DNA of 64,000 nucleotides, from assembly GCA_963701735.1 (NCBI GenBank), contig CAVPBI010000026.1:124001-188000 (forward strand), read 5' to 3'. Each line of letters starts with the position of its first letter. Position 1 is the stretch's first letter. The DNA is from CAWABB01 sp963701735. GTDB lineage: Bacteria; Bacteroidota; Ignavibacteria; UBA10030; UBA6906. The translations under genes and the position numbers were made by a program. Under the pieces are notes generated by a model that was not told the DNA's origin, ran no database searches, and saw only the letters and a list, made by a program, of their open reading frames with translations. Positions 16,099 to 24,430 of the stretch are shown here, piece by piece.

Positions 16099-16260
16099 TC
16101 ATCGATGTAAGCCTTTTCAGGCCGGGCGTCCGTACTTGCTCTTTGCACGCCGCCTTGCTGTGGCCCTTCCACCGCACCCGCCATCGCCCCGGTCTCGATT
16201 CCTCGAGGGTTGCGCCCCGGCCTCTCATCTGCGGCCCATTCAAATCCGGATCAAACAAAC

Positions 16261-17193
16261 ATGGCTGAAAAACTGAGGTTTGAGGATCTCCAGTCTCCGC
16301 TGATGACCAGGCGGAAAGGGGACGACAAGTTCCGCCGTATCGGCATCATCGGGCTCGGCATCATGGGCCAGGGAATTGCGGAGACGGTCGCGAGCGCGGG
16401 CATTGAGGTGATCGGCCTGGAACGGGACGAGGCCAGCCTGAAGGCGGGCATGGACGGCCTGTCGAAGGCGATGGATATCGAGATCAAGCGCTGGGGCAAG
16501 ACCACGTCTGAGAAGCGCGCGGTCCTCTCGCGGATCAAAGGCACCACGAACCTGGCCGACCTGAAGGACTGTGATATCATCATCGAAGCGGTGGACGAGA
16601 ATTTCGAGCTCAAGCGGAAGCTGATCCAGGACTTCTACACGATCGGGAAAGAGGGCGCAACGTTCATTTCGAACACGGCCTCTCTCAGCCTGACGCGCCT
16701 CGCCGAGGGCGCCAAGCGGACCGACAGGATCATCGGGATGCACTTCCTGAATCCCGTCCCGCGCGTCCCGCTCGTCGAGATTGTCCGCGGGATGAAGACC
16801 AGCGACGAAACGTACCAGCTGGTCCGGACCTTCGCGAAGCGCATCGGCAAAACGCCGGTCGAAGTGTTCGAGTACCCCGGCTTCATCACGACGCGCGTCA
16901 TCGTTCCGCTGCTGAACGAGGCCATGCACGTCCTTATGGAAGGGATCGCGAAGGCTGAGGACATCGACACCGCCATGACGCTCGGATACGACATGCAGAT
17001 CGGGCCGCTCGAGATGGTGGACTCCATCGGTCTGGACGAAGTCCTGATGTGGATGGAGACCCTGTCGCACGATCTTACCGAGCCGCGCTACAGACCCTGC
17101 CCCCTGCTCCGCCGCATGGTGCGGGAGGGGAAGCTGGGCAAAAAGAGCGGCCAGGGATTCTTCAAATACAATGAACTCGGAAAGCGGATATGA
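16261..17193 (+). CDS. 3-hydroxyacyl-CoA (3-hydroxybutyryl-CoA) dehydrogenase
   Basis: NAD(P)-dependent oxidation or reduction of 3-hydroxyacyl-CoA. The 310-residue product has the Rossmann motif IGIIGLGIMGQGIAETVA and the catalytic region IIGMHFLNPVPRVPLVEIV with the catalytic His. The helical C-terminal domain includes NEAMHVLMEGIAKAEDIDTA and ends KLGKKSGQGFFKY. This single-function size matches Hbd/FadB2-type enzymes. Its stop overlaps the ackA start (ATGA), so the two are co-translated. Butyryl- or acetoacetyl-CoA metabolism is inferred, not shown. Confidence 0.93.
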   Translation: MAEKLRFEDLQSPLMTRRKGDDKFRRIGIIGLGIMGQGIAETVASAGIEVIGLERDEASLKAGMDGLSKAMDIEIKRWGKTTSEKRAVLSRIKGTTNLADLKDCDIIIEAVDENFELKRKLIQDFYTIGKEGATFISNTASLSLTRLAEGAKRTDRIIGMHFLNPVPRVPLVEIVRGMKTSDETYQLVRTFAKRIGKTPVEVFEYPGFITTRVIVPLLNEAMHVLMEGIAKAEDIDTAMTLGYDMQIGPLEMVDSIGLDEVLMWMETLSHDLTEPRYRPCPLLRRMVREGKLGKKSGQGFFKYNELGKRI

Positions 17194-18410
17194 ACGTCCT
17201 CGTCCTGAACTGCGGAAGCTCCTCTGTCAAATATCAGCTGGTTGATGTGGATGCGCGCAAGATGCTCGCCCGCGGGGTGGTTGACCGCATCGGGATGAGC
17301 GGCGCCACACTGTCGAACATCCGTCATGACGGCGACGAAATCCGGATCGCAGGCGAGATCGTCGACCACACGATCGCCATCGAGTACATCCTGGCCGTCC
17401 TGCTCAGCAGGAACCACGGCGTCATCGGCGACAAGTCGGACATTCACGCCGTCGGCCACCGGGTCGTGCACGGCGGCGAAACGTTCTCGGGATCGGTCCT
17501 GATCACCGACGAGGTCACCAAGACGCTTCGGGACAACATCGAGCTGGCCCCGCTGCACAACCCCCACAATCTTCGCGGCATCAGCGCGTGCGAGGCGGCG
17601 CTGCCCGGCACGCCGCAGGTCGGCGTATTCGACACGGCCTTCCATCAGCGCATGCCGCGCAAGGCGTTTCTGTACGGCATCCCGTACTCGCTCTACACGC
17701 AGTACAAGATTCGCCGATACGGGTTCCACGGGACCTCCCACCGGTATGTCGCCGACCAGGCGTCCATGATGCTCGGGAAGCCGTTGAGCCAGCTGAAGAT
17801 CGTGACCTGCCACCTCGGCAACGGATGCAGCATGGCGGCGGTCGACGGCGGCATATCGGTCGACACGTCCATGGGATTCACCCCGCTCGAAGGCCTGTTG
17901 ATGGGGACGCGCAGCGGCGACGTCGACGCTTCGATGATCCTGTACGTCATGGGGAAGGAAGGGCTGACGCTGAGCGAGGCGGGGACGCTGCTGAACAAGC
18001 ACAGCGGACTGCAGGGGATTTCCGGCATCAGCAGCGACATGCGCGAGATCATCGCCGAGATGAAGAACGGCGACAAGAAGGCGACCTACGCGTTCGACGT
18101 GTTCACGTACCGCGTGAAGAAGTACATCGGCGCGTACGCGGCCGCCATGGGGGGCGCCGATGCCATCGTGTTTACCGGCGGCATCGGGGAGAACAGCGCG
18201 GAGGTGCGTCAGGCATCCTGCGCCGGCCTGGATTTCCTCGGCATCACCGTCGACGCCCAGGCTAACGAGTCGTCCGAGCGCCAGAAGGATATTTCCACGA
18301 AGGGCTCGAAGACCCGGGTCCTCGTGATCCCGACGAACGAGGAGCTCGTGATCGCCCTGGACACGATGGAGATCGTGAAGGCGCGGAACGCGGCAAAGGC
18401 GGCGAGCTAA
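17190..18410 (+). CDS. ackA: Acetate kinase
   Basis: Interconverts acetyl phosphate plus ADP and acetate plus ATP. The 406-residue product opens with MNVLVLNCGSSSVKYQLVD and contains HRVVHGGETFSGSVLIT, FDTAFHQRMP, FHGTSHRYVA, TCHLGNGCSMAAVDGG and FTGGIGENSAEVRQASC, all acetate kinase landmarks including the catalytic Asp and Arg regions. No phosphotransacetylase gene is adjacent; instead it follows a hydroxyacyl-CoA dehydrogenase. Convergent with the YigZ gene, whose stop overlaps. Confidence 0.97.
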   Translation: MNVLVLNCGSSSVKYQLVDVDARKMLARGVVDRIGMSGATLSNIRHDGDEIRIAGEIVDHTIAIEYILAVLLSRNHGVIGDKSDIHAVGHRVVHGGETFSGSVLITDEVTKTLRDNIELAPLHNPHNLRGISACEAALPGTPQVGVFDTAFHQRMPRKAFLYGIPYSLYTQYKIRRYGFHGTSHRYVADQASMMLGKPLSQLKIVTCHLGNGCSMAAVDGGISVDTSMGFTPLEGLLMGTRSGDVDASMILYVMGKEGLTLSEAGTLLNKHSGLQGISGISSDMREIIAEMKNGDKKATYAFDVFTYRVKKYIGAYAAAMGGADAIVFTGGIGENSAEVRQASCAGLDFLGITVDAQANESSERQKDISTKGSKTRVLVIPTNEELVIALDTMEIVKARNAAKAAS

Positions 18411-19012
18411 GGTTCTATCAGGCGGGCTTTCCCGGAGGTCCGGTCGATCAACATCCGCCGGACCTCTTCCGCTTTCGAGCGCCGGATATCGATCGTCAGA
18501 AGAGTCTCCGTCCCGTATTCGGTCCGGACGATCTTCCCGCCCGCTCTCGCGGCCGCGGAGATCGCGTCGCCGATGAGTTCGTTGGGGACAGCCACCCGCA
18601 CCGCCTCCGTCAGGATTCGCTGCACTCTTCCCGCACGCTGGAGCGCCGCTGCGGCTGCCTCGGCGTAGGCCCTGCGCAGGCCGCCCACCCCGAGTTTGGT
18701 CCCCCCGAAGTACCGTGTCACGATGAGCACCGCATCGCTCACGGAGGCATGCTGCAATGCGAGGAGGATCGGCCTGCCTGCGGTCCCTGACGGCTCGCCT
18801 GCGTCGCTGAACCGCTCCTGGCTTCCCGCGGACCCGATTCTGTACGCGAAGCAGTGATGCGTGGCGTCATGGCGGGCTTTCCTGATGGACTCCAGCTCGC
18901 GCAGCGCCGCCTCCGGGGTCGCGACCGGGGCAAGGAATGCGAGGAACCTCGACCCCTTGACCCTTGTTTCCGCTTGCACAGGCGCGGCGACCGAGGAGTA
19001 TTCGTCGATCAT
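18407..19012 (-). CDS. YigZ/IMPACT family protein (UPF0029)
   Basis: The 201-residue product has the family core ATHHCFAYRI and SDAGEPSGTAGRPIL, then VLIVTRYFGGTKLGVGGLRRAYAEA, followed by the C-terminal DUF1949-like domain. Members act in translation regulation or bind nucleic acid, but no bacterial activity is firmly established. A TATATT at 19018-19023 (minus) ends only 5 bases from the ATG at 19012, so the transcript may have little or no leader. It overlaps the 3' end of ackA by four bases. Confidence 0.92.
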   Translation of the reverse strand: MIDEYSSVAAPVQAETRVKGSRFLAFLAPVATPEAALRELESIRKARHDATHHCFAYRIGSAGSQERFSDAGEPSGTAGRPILLALQHASVSDAVLIVTRYFGGTKLGVGGLRRAYAEAAAAALQRAGRVQRILTEAVRVAVPNELIGDAISAAARAGGKIVRTEYGTETLLTIDIRRSKAEEVRRMLIDRTSGKARLIEP

Positions 19013-19040
19013 GCTTCAATATACGAAGGACACGATCATG

Positions 19041-19069
19041 TTGCAGGTTACTGCGGGCTGTCGTATCTT
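19041..19069 (+). promoter_or_regulatory. Promoter of bshA
   Basis: TTGCAG (19041-19046) and TATCTT (19064-19069) are separated by 17 bp. The predicted start near 19076 leaves a leader of about 15 nt that contains the TGGAG ribosome-binding site of bshA. Confidence 0.6.
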
Positions 19070-19090
19070 CTGCGCGATACTGGAGATGAT

Positions 19091-20215
19091 ATGAAGATCG
19101 GGATGGTATGCTATCCGACCTATGGCGGAAGCGGGGTCGTGGCGACGGAGCTGGGCAAGGCGTTGGCCGAGCGCGGCCACGAGGTTCATTTCATCAGCTA
19201 CGCCCTTCCGATGCGGCTCGACGGCTACAGCGGGAACGTGTACTATCACGAAGTGGAGATGGCGAGCTACCCGTTGTTTGAGTTCCCCCTGTACACGCCC
19301 GCACTCGCCAGCAAGATCGTCGAAGTCAGCCGCTTCGAGAACCTCGACCTCATCCACGCGCACTACGCCATTCCGCACGCGATCAGCGCGTACCTGGCGA
19401 GGAAGATCACGGGCGGGGCGCTGAAGGTGATCACCACGCTGCACGGAACGGACATCACGCTGGTCGGCCTCGAACCCAGCTTCCTGCCCGTGATGAAGTT
19501 CAGCATCGAAGAGAGCGACGGGGTAACGGCCGTCTCGCGCTTCCTGCGCGAAAAGACCACGACGAACTACGGGATCGACAAGGACATCCGCGTGATTCCG
19601 AACTTCGTGGACACCACCAAATTCCGGCGCGAGGAGGTCAGCAGGATCCGGCGGCAATTCGCGCCGGACAACGAACGCGTGCTCATCCACGTGTCGAACT
19701 TCCGGCTCGTGAAGCGCGTCAGCGACGTCATCAAGATCTTCGCAGAGGTCCGGAAGAAAGTGCCGGCGAAGCTGTTGCTGGTCGGCGACGGCCCGGATCG
19801 TTCGGCCTGCGAGCTTCTCACGCGGGAGCTGGAACTTCAGGAGCATGTCCGGTTCCTGGGGAAGCAGATCGAGCTTGTCCCGCTCCTTTCGACCGCCGAC
19901 CTCATGCTGATGCCCAGTCAGTCCGAAAGCTTCGGGCTTTCGGCGCTGGAGGCCATGGCCTGCGAGGTCCCGGTCATCTCCACCAGCGTGGGGGGGCTGC
20001 CGGAACTGCAAGTCCACGGAGAAACCGGCTATATCGCGGAAATTGGGGATATCGACAGGATGTCACGATACGCCATCGAGCTGCTCACGAGCGACACCAA
20101 GCGGGCCCGGTTCGGGGCCGCGGCGCGCCGCCGGGCGGTCGAGGCATTTGACACTCAGAAGATTATTACGCAGTATGAGGCCTATTACGAGGAGTGCCTT
20201 GCCGTCGGTGCCTGA
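19091..20215 (+). CDS. bshA: N-acetyl-alpha-D-glucosaminyl L-malate synthase (bacillithiol step 1)
   Basis: Retaining GT-B glycosyltransferase joining UDP-GlcNAc and L-malate in bacillithiol synthesis. The 374-residue product begins MKIGMVCYPTYGGSGVVATE, the BshA-specific N-terminus, followed by DLIHAHYAIPHAISAYLA, LHGTDITLVG and the donor-site segment SESFGLSALEAMACEVPVIS, with the E-x7-E motif. ATG 19091 has TGGAG upstream. No bshB or bshC is in the window. BshA is widespread in Bacteroidota relatives and Bacilli, which supports the taxonomic inference. Confidence 0.93.
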   Translation: MKIGMVCYPTYGGSGVVATELGKALAERGHEVHFISYALPMRLDGYSGNVYYHEVEMASYPLFEFPLYTPALASKIVEVSRFENLDLIHAHYAIPHAISAYLARKITGGALKVITTLHGTDITLVGLEPSFLPVMKFSIEESDGVTAVSRFLREKTTTNYGIDKDIRVIPNFVDTTKFRREEVSRIRRQFAPDNERVLIHVSNFRLVKRVSDVIKIFAEVRKKVPAKLLLVGDGPDRSACELLTRELELQEHVRFLGKQIELVPLLSTADLMLMPSQSESFGLSALEAMACEVPVISTSVGGLPELQVHGETGYIAEIGDIDRMSRYAIELLTSDTKRARFGAAARRRAVEAFDTQKIITQYEAYYEECLAVGA

Positions 20216-20282
20216 ACAGAGCGCCATCCCGGCGAGGGTGATCACCGAGACCTACACCACGGGACCAGGGCAGAAGGAAATG

Positions 20283-20582
20283 ATGGACGCGGTGCGCTGG
20301 AATAAGACGAAGAAGCCGACCCTCGAGGAGCTGAAAGCGGCGCTGGCGCGGCAGGGACTTGAGTGCGAACTGTATTCGGACCCGCCGAAGCTGAAGTACG
20401 GAAGACACAAGCACGATTTCGACGACTTCATCGTGATTGTGTCGGGCAGGATGAAACTCATCACCGATCACCACGAGTGGGTCCTGAAGCCCGGCGACAG
20501 GCTCGACCTCCCCGCCAACACGATGCACGCGGCCGAAATGCTCGGGACGACCGAAGTCCAGTACCTCTCGGCGGCCAAGTAG
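20283..20582 (+). CDS. Small cupin-domain protein
   Basis: A 99-residue single-domain cupin. HKHDFDDFIVIVSGRMKLI matches cupin motif 1 (His pair and Glu/Asp) and LKPGDRLDLPANTMHAAE matches motif 2. Such proteins bind a metal and are often sensors or sugar-binding modules; the substrate is unknown. ATG 20283 with AAGGA upstream is preferred, but the frame is open to a GTG at 20208 that would overlap the end of bshA. It is followed by a strong terminator and is probably co-transcribed with bshA. Confidence 0.8.
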   Translation: MDAVRWNKTKKPTLEELKAALARQGLECELYSDPPKLKYGRHKHDFDDFIVIVSGRMKLITDHHEWVLKPGDRLDLPANTMHAAEMLGTTEVQYLSAAK

Positions 20583-20633
20583 CCGCCCTCCCGGAGGGGA
20601 GGGGACTCAGTCGCCCCGCCCGGCAGAGCTGCA

Positions 20634-20674
20634 CAGCCCCGTCCCGCATGAGCGGAACGGGGCTGTCTGTTTTT
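20634..20674 (+). terminator. Intrinsic terminator of the bshA-cupin operon
   Basis: CAGCCCCGT (20634-20642) pairs with ACGGGGCTG (20657-20665). The stem continues past one mismatch with CCGC/GCGG and a 4-nt ATGA loop, and is followed by TCTGTTTTT. This is a classical rho-independent terminator in the expected place after the cupin stop. Confidence 0.88.
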
Positions 20675-20744
20675 CTGGCGCGACCGGCAGTTCAGCGCGC
20701 AGTGGCACAGCCGCCTCATCGCGCCCGCTGTGCAGTCCTGGACG

Positions 20745-21281
20745 TCAGGAGCCGATCCAGACTGCGATTCCCATCAGGACCAGGACGACTCCGAACCCCA
20801 GGCGGAGTCCGCTCGCTGACACTGCGGGGAGCAGCCGGGAAACAAATCCCGCGAACGACCGGTTTGCCTGGTCGACCGCCGATCCGACAGCAGCGTACGC
20901 TTCGGCGGCAGATCCTGACGCGCCTGACAGGGCGGACGTCGAGACAGTGCCCGTCCAGGCGAAGACCGCCAGCAGGATTCCGCCGACGACAAGCATCGCG
21001 AAGACATAGGGGAGCGCGCCCACCGCACGGACGAAAAGCGATTGGTGGGGCGAGATGCCGACGCGCAGCATGATGGAGCGAACGAGATCGGTACCGGCTT
21101 TCTCGGCGGGGACGGAGCGCGCGAGCGCGTCGAAGTTCCTGAGCGATGCGAGCGCGCGGCCGCATCGCCCACACGAGGCGAGATGCGTCCTGGCAGCCGC
21201 CGCCTCGGCGTCTGGAAGCGTTCCGTCGAGATACGCCAGCATCGCGGCGTTCGAAAGGTGACCGGCAACAGAGTTTGTCAT
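20745..21281 (-). CDS. Anti-sigma factor with zinc-finger-like N-terminus and membrane segments
   Basis: A 178-residue membrane protein that probably sequesters the ECF sigma factor encoded just upstream. The N-terminal 60 residues carry the HxxxCxxC anti-sigma zinc motif (THLASCGRCGRAL) preceded by the usual LSNAAMLAYLDGTLP helix. There are two hydrophobic segments, at about residues 90-112 and 158-176. The start overlaps the sigma gene stop. The inducing signal and release mechanism are not visible. Confidence 0.88.
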   Translation of the reverse strand: MTNSVAGHLSNAAMLAYLDGTLPDAEAAAARTHLASCGRCGRALASLRNFDALARSVPAEKAGTDLVRSIMLRVGISPHQSLFVRAVGALPYVFAMLVVGGILLAVFAWTGTVSTSALSGASGSAAEAYAAVGSAVDQANRSFAGFVSRLLPAVSASGLRLGFGVVLVLMGIAVWIGS

Positions 21282-21869
21282 GCATGCACTCCTTCCGCAA
21301 ACCGGGCGCGCACCTGGTCTCGGAGCGCCACCCGCCCTCTGAAGAGATTCGTCTTCACCGTCCCGATCGGCGCGTCGAGGACGGCGGCGATCTCTTCGTA
21401 CGACATCTCGTTCACATAGAACAGCGTCACCGGCAGTCTGAACCGCTCCGGCAGCCGGGCCATCTCTTCCGCAATGATCGCGCGGGTCTCGTTGACGTCC
21501 AGCTGATCCAGGGGGTCATCCCCCTCATCGACCACCGCGGCCGCGGGGTCTGCCGCATCGGGGTCATCGATCGAAACGGTCATCCCTGACCTGGCCAACC
21601 TGGCCGCGCCGGAGCCGTGTAAGGCAGATATTGTAGAGGATCCTGTAGAACCAGGTGGAGAACCTCGACTCTCCCCGGAACTCGGCGAGGCCGCGGAAAG
21701 CCCGCACGAAGGCATCCTGCACCGCCTCCTCCGCATCTTCGCGGCGGCGGAGCAGGCGCACGGCCACGGTCAGGGCCCGGTCCTTGTGGCGGTCCACAAG
21801 GTCCGCAAAGCACCGGATTTCGCCCTGCTGGATGCGTTCAATGAGCTGTTCGTCCCCTGGCGGGGGCAT
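21278..21869 (-). CDS. RNA polymerase ECF sigma factor (frameshifted in this sequence)
   Basis: RpoE-type sigma-70 family member. The first frame gives sigma region 2 (DEQLIERIQQGEIRCFADLV, then EDAEEAVQDAFVRAFRGL and STWFYRILYNIC). After a break near 21590-21605, in a short GGCCAGG repeat, the second frame supplies region 4 (LPERFRLPVTLFYVNEMSYE and VLDAPIGTVKTNLFRGRVAL). The length is 3n+1, so one inserted base fits; the product is about 196 residues. An ECF-type promoter upstream suggests autoregulation. Confidence 0.88.
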
Positions 21870-21897
21870 CGTTCCATCCCGGGTGTGGGTTCACCAG

Positions 21898-21929
21898 CTT
21901 AGACGACAGAATCCGGCGAGCGTGTTTCA
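21898..21929 (-). promoter_or_regulatory. ECF-type promoter upstream of the sigma factor gene
   Basis: On the minus strand TGAAACA (21923-21929) and CGTCTAAG (21898-21905) resemble the AAC / CGTCTAA boxes of ECF sigma factors in Bacteroidota. They end 29 bases before the sigma factor start codon. This is consistent with autoregulation, which is inferred from position. Confidence 0.5.
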
Positions 21930-21964
21930 GGATGCCGCGGCCAGGAGTCTTTTTGCGCGGCCCT

Positions 21965-21993
21965 TGAAACATTCCCGCGGGGCTGTAGTCAAA
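21965..21993 (+). promoter_or_regulatory. Second ECF-like promoter, facing the DUF6249 gene
   Basis: TGAAAC (21965-21970) and GTCAAA (21988-21993) on the plus strand echo the two boxes of the divergent sigma factor promoter. They stand 45 bases before the DUF6249 start, suggesting one sigma factor drives both directions. The -10 box match is weaker. Confidence 0.3.
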
Positions 21994-22037
21994 GCCAGTG
22001 AAGCCGATCAATCATCGAAAACCGAACGGAGAACCCC

Positions 22038-22380
22038 ATGAACGAGCTGGTTCCAATGGTCCTCTTTCGTCTCAGTCGCGGCCGTCTTTGGCGCCCATAT
22101 CCTCACCAGGCACAAGGAGCGAATCACGATCATCGAGAGAGGGCTGAAGGCGGACGATTATGCCGCGCTCTACAGGTCCGCGGCGAGGCAGGTATACCCC
22201 ATGACCTCTCTGAAATGGGGCCTGATACTTGTCCTGATCGGCGTCGCGGTTCTAATCGGGCTGTGGATGCGGCAGGCATACGACGTCGAGGAAGGCGTGT
22301 TCTTCGGGCTCATCGCCCTTGCCGCGGGAATCGGGCTGCTCGCCTTCTACGCGATCGCCCGGAAGCAGGTCAAAGCCTAG
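22038..22380 (+). CDS. DUF6249-like small membrane protein (frameshifted in this sequence)
   Basis: The frame starts MNELVPMVLF and breaks at a TTT run near 22066; removing one T gives a continuous product of about 113 residues. A first hydrophobic segment leads into HILTRHKERITIIERGLKAD, and two transmembrane helices follow (LKWGLILVLIGVAVLIGLW, and FGLIALAAGIGLLAFYAIA). The HKERxxxIERG motif and helix pattern match DUF6249, a family often next to ECF sigma factors. Its length of 3n+1 supports a single inserted base. Confidence 0.75.
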
Positions 22381-22433
22381 GCGCCAATCCTCCTCAGGCG
22401 ACATCCGGCTGCCGCCCGGTTCGCGCCGACCGT

Positions 22434-22727
22434 TCAGGCCGGGCGAGCCGGGCGGCAGTCCTGTTTTGCGCCCGCGCCTACGGTGTGGCGGGAGTCCGAC
22501 GACCCGGTGCCACCGGAGGCCGCCTGCCGGGCCTCACGCTCGAGACGTTCCTGCCTGGCCAGGACCAGCCGCAATGTGATGCGGACGAGAAAGAGCATCA
22601 GCGCGACCACGAAGATGATCCAGTACCACGACGGCGGCACCAGTTGCTGCCAGACGAGCACCAGGAGCACGGCCATCAGCACGATGATGCCAAGCCCCAC
22701 GATGTTGACTGTCCTCTGAGTTAGCAT
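22434..22727 (-). CDS. Small membrane protein, two helices
   Basis: A 97-residue product with two hydrophobic segments (about residues 8-28 and 33-55) followed by a charged and low-complexity tail rich in Arg, Gln, Gly and Ala. ATG 22727 is preceded by GAGGAG at good spacing, so I prefer it over the in-frame GTG at 22745 that overlaps the mnmA stop. It directly follows mnmA. No family recognised. Confidence 0.6.
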   Translation of the reverse strand: MLTQRTVNIVGLGIIVLMAVLLVLVWQQLVPPSWYWIIFVVALMLFLVRITLRLVLARQERLEREARQAASGGTGSSDSRHTVGAGAKQDCRPARPA

Positions 22728-22741
22728 AGGTCGCTCCTCGA

Positions 22742-23857
22742 TCACTTCAAAGCAACGTCGATGATCCCCCCGCCGACAACATCATCCCCCTCGAAGAACA
22801 CCACAGACTGACCCGGCGTCACGGCTCGCCGCGGCGAGTCGAACCTGACCTCCAGGCGCCCGTCCGGCAGATTCCGGACCGCTGCGGGTCCGCCTTCATC
22901 CTTGTACCGGATCTTCGCGTGCACCTTCAGGCCGTCGGGAACCGCGGGATACTTGACCAGGTTGATGTCGCGCGCAACCAGCGCGCTCGCGTACAGATCC
23001 CGCTCGGTCCCGAGGCTGACCCTGTTCGTGGCGGCGTCGATTCCCGTCACATACACCGGCTCGCCCATCGCGATCCCGAGTCCGCGCCTCTGGCCGATCG
23101 TGTAGAACGGATATCCTTCGTGCCGACCCACAACCTCTCCGTCGCGGACCATCTCTCCCCCGCCAACGGCTTTTCCGAGCGTCGGAACGCGCTCCTTCAG
23201 GAAACGGCCGTAGTCGTTGTCGGGGATGAAACAGATCTCGTAGCTTTCCGCTTTCCCCGCAACCTTCAGCCCCATCCGCTCACCGATCCGGCGCGCCTCG
23301 GGTTTGGTGAGATCTCCGAGGGGGAAGAGCGTGCGCGAGAGCGACGCCTGGGTCAGCCCCCACAACGCGTACGACTGGTCCTTTGATGCGTCCAACCCCC
23401 GCGAGAGGATGGAACGGCCTGACGCGGCGTCCTGCCGGATGCGCGCGTAGTGTCCGGTGGCAATGCAGTCGGCCCCGAGGGCGTCGGCCTTCCTGAGCAG
23501 CTCCTCCCACTTGATCGTGCGATTGCAGATGACGCACGGATTCGGGGTCCGGCCCGCGAGGTATTCCCCGACGAAATTGTCGATCACCTCGAAGCCGAAC
23601 CGCTCGCTGAAATCGAGCGTGTAGTGGGGGAAGCCCAGCTGGGCGGCAACGGCGCGGGCGTCATTGATCCCGTCCAGCGAACAGCAGCTGCTTTCGTTGC
23701 CGGCGTTCCCTCCCACATCCTCGTAGCGGTACGTCTTGATCGTCACGCCGATCAGGTCATACCCCTGGGATGCGAGGATCCCCGCGGCGACGGACGAGTC
23801 CACCCCGCCGCTCATGGCAACGACAACACGCATATGTCCGGGCGGCTTCTTCATCAT
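22742..23857 (-). CDS. mnmA: tRNA-specific 2-thiouridylase
   Basis: Thiolates U34 of tRNA Lys, Glu and Gln using sulfur passed from a cysteine desulfurase. The product has the PP-loop VVVAMSGGVDSSVAAGIL, NPCVICNRTIKW with the first catalytic cysteine, ATGHYARI, DQSYALWGLTQ, KAESYEICFIPDNDY with the second, and PFYTIGQRRGLGIA. About 371 residues. Start 23857 suits the promoter; the ATG at 23833 directly before the PP-loop is an alternative. No indel. Confidence 0.95.
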   Translation of the reverse strand: MMKKPPGHMRVVVAMSGGVDSSVAAGILASQGYDLIGVTIKTYRYEDVGGNAGNESSCCSLDGINDARAVAAQLGFPHYTLDFSERFGFEVIDNFVGEYLAGRTPNPCVICNRTIKWEELLRKADALGADCIATGHYARIRQDAASGRSILSRGLDASKDQSYALWGLTQASLSRTLFPLGDLTKPEARRIGERMGLKVAGKAESYEICFIPDNDYGRFLKERVPTLGKAVGGGEMVRDGEVVGRHEGYPFYTIGQRRGLGIAMGEPVYVTGIDAATNRVSLGTERDLYASALVARDINLVKYPAVPDGLKVHAKIRYKDEGGPAAVRNLPDGRLEVRFDSPRRAVTPGQSVVFFEGDDVVGGGIIDVALK

Positions 23858-23873
23858 CAAAGAACAGATCGCT

Positions 23874-24395
23874 TCAATGATACAAAAAGCGCGCGCGGGA
23901 CACAACGCGAGGTCCGCATGCGCGCGAGGCGCCGCATGCTGCCGGACTCAGGCGCTTGGCGGAGGAGTCGGGGCCCGCGGGGTTGGCGGGGGAGGCGCAG
24001 GGACGGGCAGGCCCGGGGACCGTTGTCACGGCCGGCGGCTTGCCCTGGAAGGCCGCCACGACGTCCGCATTGAGGAGGACCCAGAGCGAGTACGCTCCGA
24101 GCAGCGTCCCCAGCGGAACATGCAGGAGGTCGAAGAAGGAAACAATGATGACGAGGATCCGGGCCCACTCTCTCCGCTGCAGGAGGAAGATCCCCCCGAT
24201 GACGCCCGGAATCGATCCGATCAGAAACAGCCCGGCGAGAAATGTCGCGACAAGTGTCAACACCGTGAGCGCGACGTCATCGCCCGTGAAGATCCCGATG
24301 CCGGTCAGAAACGTGAAGAGCGTCAGGCCGATCAAGATGCCGACGACGCTGTACGCGATGTGGAGAATGCCGACAACCGTAATATGCCGTTCCAT
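23874..24395 (-). CDS. Membrane protein with four helices, possibly frameshifted near its end
   Basis: 173 residues as read. Four hydrophobic segments lie at about residues 7-30, 40-62, 78-95 and 98-112, followed by a Pro-rich tail. ATG 24395 has AAGGAG upstream. Downstream of FQGKPPAVTTVPGP the current frame becomes Ala/Cys/Arg-rich and runs into the mnmA promoter. The +1 frame there reads PAPPPPTPRAPTPPPSA and stops at 23948, which looks like a more natural tail. A single indel in the GGCCCGGGG run near 24012 would explain this. No family assigned. Confidence 0.65.
   Translation of the reverse strand: MERHITVVGILHIAYSVVGILIGLTLFTFLTGIGIFTGDDVALTVLTLVATFLAGLFLIGSIPGVIGGIFLLQRREWARILVIIVSFFDLLHVPLGTLLGAYSLWVLLNADVVAAFQGKPPAVTTVPGPARPCASPANPAGPDSSAKRLSPAACGASRACGPRVVSRARFLYH
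23877..23905 (-). promoter_or_regulatory. Promoter of mnmA
   Basis: TTGTGT (23900-23905) and TATCAT (23877-23882) on the minus strand have a 17-bp spacer, placing the transcript start about 13 bases before the first mnmA ATG. The promoter lies inside the last codons of the upstream open frame, which supports an earlier true stop for that gene. Confidence 0.5.
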
Positions 24396-24430
24396 GGAGA
24401 GCTCCTTCTATGCAATCCCGCGCAGCGGGA

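Noticed and set aside
14694..16184. 496-codon minus-strand open frame opposite the ABC exporter
   Set aside because: Product is Arg/Glu/Gln-rich low complexity; the plus strand has unmistakable ABC ATPase and permease motifs.
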